Below are positions 12,371 through 16,017 of a stretch of 16,017 nucleotides of DNA, piece after piece (position 1 is the first letter of the stretch; every line of letters starts with the position of its first letter). The notes under the pieces are model-generated. The model was not told the DNA's origin and made no database searches. It worked only from the letters and a program-made list of their open reading frames with translations. The position numbers and the translations under genes were made by a program. This DNA is from JAJXWB01 sp036796555 (lineage in GTDB: Bacteria; Pseudomonadota; Alphaproteobacteria; Rhizobiales; Beijerinckiaceae): NCBI GenBank assembly GCA_036796555.1, contig DAIRCS010000071.1, positions 1 through 16,017 of the forward strand. Reading direction: 5' to 3'.

Positions 12371-12481
12371 TGCGCCTGTTCGATTCGCTTGCGTTTCGGA
12401 GCGAAGAACGGCGGCCGCAGCGCCTGTCGCGCCGGCGGAGCGAGCGTAGCGCCGCGTTTCACGCCGTTTTTGGACCAGAAG

Positions 12482-12982
12482 ATGCAGACTTCCCAGATTC
12501 GCTCGACCCGCCGCGAACATCCGCTCGACATCGTCGAGCGTCTGGCCGCGAGCAACGAATGGGCGTTCGAGCGCGACGATCCGGACGAGGTCTCGGTGAC
12601 GGTCACGGGCGCGTGGACGGATTACCAGGTCGCCTTTTCATGGCTGCCCGATCTCGAGACGTTGCATGTCGGCTGCGCCTTCGACCTCAAGGTCCCCCTA
12701 CGGTTGCGCGCGGAAACGCTGGAGCTGATCTCCATCGCCAACGAGCAATTGTGGCTCGGCCATTTCGATCTCTGGACGAGCGAGGGCGTGGTCATGTTCC
12801 GCCACGCCATGCTGCTGACCGGCGGCGCGCAGCCGACGTCGGCCCAATGCGAGAGCCTGATGTCGAACGCGCTGCTGGCCTGCGAGCGTTACTATCAGGC
12901 GTTCCAGTTCGTCGTCTGGGCCGGCAAGAGCGCCCGCGAGGCGATCAACGCGCTGATGCTGGAGACGCGCGGCGAGGCGTGA
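12482..12982 (+). CDS. YbjN-domain-containing protein
   Basis: The protein has 166 residues and resembles the bacterial YbjN sensory-domain family: NEWAFERDDPDEVSVTVTGAWTDYQVAFSWLPDLETLHVGCAFDLKV, then LWLGHFDLWTSEGVVMFRHAMLL, and a C-terminal helical part (about 120-160). It is predicted to be cytoplasmic, with no signal peptide or membrane segment. The molecular role of the family is unclear; YbjN has been linked to type III secretion chaperone-like folds and stress phenotypes. ATG 12482 is the first codon that gives the family N-terminus, though the ribosome binding site is weak. Its place after the UbiK-family gene is usual in Hyphomicrobiales. It ends tail-to-tail with greA across a palindromic element. 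Confidence 0.85.
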   Translation: MQTSQIRSTRREHPLDIVERLAASNEWAFERDDPDEVSVTVTGAWTDYQVAFSWLPDLETLHVGCAFDLKVPLRLRAETLELISIANEQLWLGHFDLWTSEGVVMFRHAMLLTGGAQPTSAQCESLMSNALLACERYYQAFQFVVWAGKSAREAINALMLETRGEA

Positions 12983-12990
12983 GGCCTTCG

Positions 12991-13102
12991 CCGTCATGCC
13001 CGGCCTTGCGCCCGGGCATCCACGCCGCGCCGTCCAATCAATGATTCAGAATTCGCGGCGACCGAACCGCGTGGATGGCCGGGACAAGCCCGGCCATGAC
13101 GG
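12991..13102. repeat. CCGTCATGCCCGG-type palindromic element between convergent ybjN-like gene and greA
   Basis: The outer arms CCGTCATG (12991-12998) and CATGACGG (13095-13102) enclose two hairpins, ATGCCCGG/CCGGGCAT (12996-13019) and ATGGCCGGG/CCCGGCCAT (13075-13097). Nested pairs CATCCACGC/GCGTGGATG (13017-13025 with 13069-13077) and CGCCGCG/CGCGGCG (13023-13029 with 13054-13060) allow a cruciform. It fills the space between two stop codons and probably serves as a two-way terminator. Confidence 0.88.
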
Positions 13103-13114
13103 GCTCAGCAGACC

Positions 13115-13588
13115 TCACCCGAAGGCGACGTTCAGAATCTCGTAGCTCTTGCCGCCGCCGGGCGTGTTCACTTCCACGGTGTCGCCGATCGTCTTGCCGA
13201 TCAGCGCGCGCGCGATCGGCGAGGTGATGGAGACGCGGCCGCTCTTCACGTCGGCTTCGGTCTCGCCAACGATCTGGTATTTCTTCTCTTCGTCCGTGTC
13301 CTCGTCGACCAGCGTCACGGTCGCGCCGAACTTGATCGTCTTGCCGGAGAGCTTGGTGAGATCGATGACGTCGGCGCGCGCGATCTTGTCTTCCAGCTCC
13401 GCGATGCGCCCCTCGTTCAGCGACTGCTGCTCCTTGGCCGAATGATATTCGGCGTTTTCCGAGAGGTCGCCGTGCGCGCGCGCTTCCGCGATCATCTGGA
13501 TGATGCGCGGGCGCTCCTCCTGCTGGCGGCGGCGCAGCTCTTCGACGAGGGCGGCGTGGCCCGCCGCCGTGATCGGCAATTTTTCCAT
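13115..13588 (-). CDS. greA: Transcription elongation factor GreA
   Basis: GreA enters the RNA polymerase secondary channel and stimulates cleavage of backtracked RNA. The 157-residue length is normal. The N-terminal coiled coil (about 1-75) carries the tip sequence HGDLSENAEYHSAKEQQ with acidic residues Asp41 and Glu44, which hold the catalytic metal. The C-terminal FKBP-like domain follows (about 85-157), with YQIVGETEADVKSGRVSITSPIARALIGKTIGD. A GGAAG lies about seven bases before the ATG. The gene is 72 bases downstream of carB, a known order in Hyphomicrobiales, and is probably cotranscribed with it. Confidence 0.97.
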   Translation of the reverse strand: MEKLPITAAGHAALVEELRRRQQEERPRIIQMIAEARAHGDLSENAEYHSAKEQQSLNEGRIAELEDKIARADVIDLTKLSGKTIKFGATVTLVDEDTDEEKKYQIVGETEADVKSGRVSITSPIARALIGKTIGDTVEVNTPGGGKSYEILNVAFG

Positions 13589-13660
13589 ACTTTCGCTTCC
13601 GTCTAAATCCGGTCTCTAGGCTCCGAAACCTTGGGGTGAAGTCGAGAGCCGCCTGAAGGC

Positions 13661-16017
<2,357 letters not shown>

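Overview
The window is a high-GC, gene-dense stretch of bacterial chromosome, most likely from an alphaproteobacterium of the order Hyphomicrobiales (Rhizobiales). I base this on protein similarity recognised by eye and on gene orders I know from that order: uvrC-pgsA-moaD-moaE, lgt-SAM methyltransferase-pgeF, a UbiK-family gene next to a YbjN gene, and carB-greA. The style of the GC-rich palindromic repeats also fits. A methylotroph-like family (Beijerinckiaceae or Methylocystaceae) is possible, but nothing here proves it. I see no rRNA, tRNA, transposase, prophage or CRISPR array.

Layout. At 1-2000 there is the tail of a membrane protein, a secreted alpha/beta hydrolase with a possible tiny coupled ORF upstream, a 62-residue cationic secreted peptide, and an unknown secreted four-cysteine protein. 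At 2100-4340 there is a palindromic element, a tandem double-hotdog (MaoC-like) protein, and, diverging from it, a Crp/Fnr regulator followed by a small DUF2892 membrane protein. At 4340-8192 lies the minus-strand cluster uvrC-pgsA-moaD-moaE, which joins DNA repair, phospholipid synthesis and molybdopterin synthase; it is interrupted by five palindromic elements. At 8321-8989 there is an unknown lipoprotein. At 8996-11678 lies the tightly overlapped minus-strand operon lgt-methyltransferase-pgeF. At 11867-12982 there is a UbiK-family coiled-coil protein and a YbjN-domain protein on the plus strand. At 13115-16017 lie greA and most of carB on the minus strand; carB runs off the window.

The genes are mostly ordinary housekeeping genes, and I found no convincing new enzymatic system. 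What stands out is the palindromic DNA. Eight elements of about five sequence types lie in 16 kb. They sit exactly against stop codons, between cotranscribed genes, and in two cases inside coding sequence. An element of about 120 bp is carried in frame in uvrC as about 40 extra residues between the core and the RNase H-like nuclease domain. A near-identical copy (about 100 of 110 aligned bases by hand) lies between genes at 2106-2229. A second type forms the N-terminus of MoaE, with no usable start codon between it and the MoaE fold. The large element contains no stop codon in any forward frame, in both copies, and leaves one or two reverse frames open, so it can enter genes without ending translation. 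This recalls the protein-coding palindromic elements of Rickettsia, but the sequence type is different.

The limits are these: all identifications are from reading translations and motifs, with no database search; starts without a clear ribosome binding site are noted as such; promoter and operator calls are weak.
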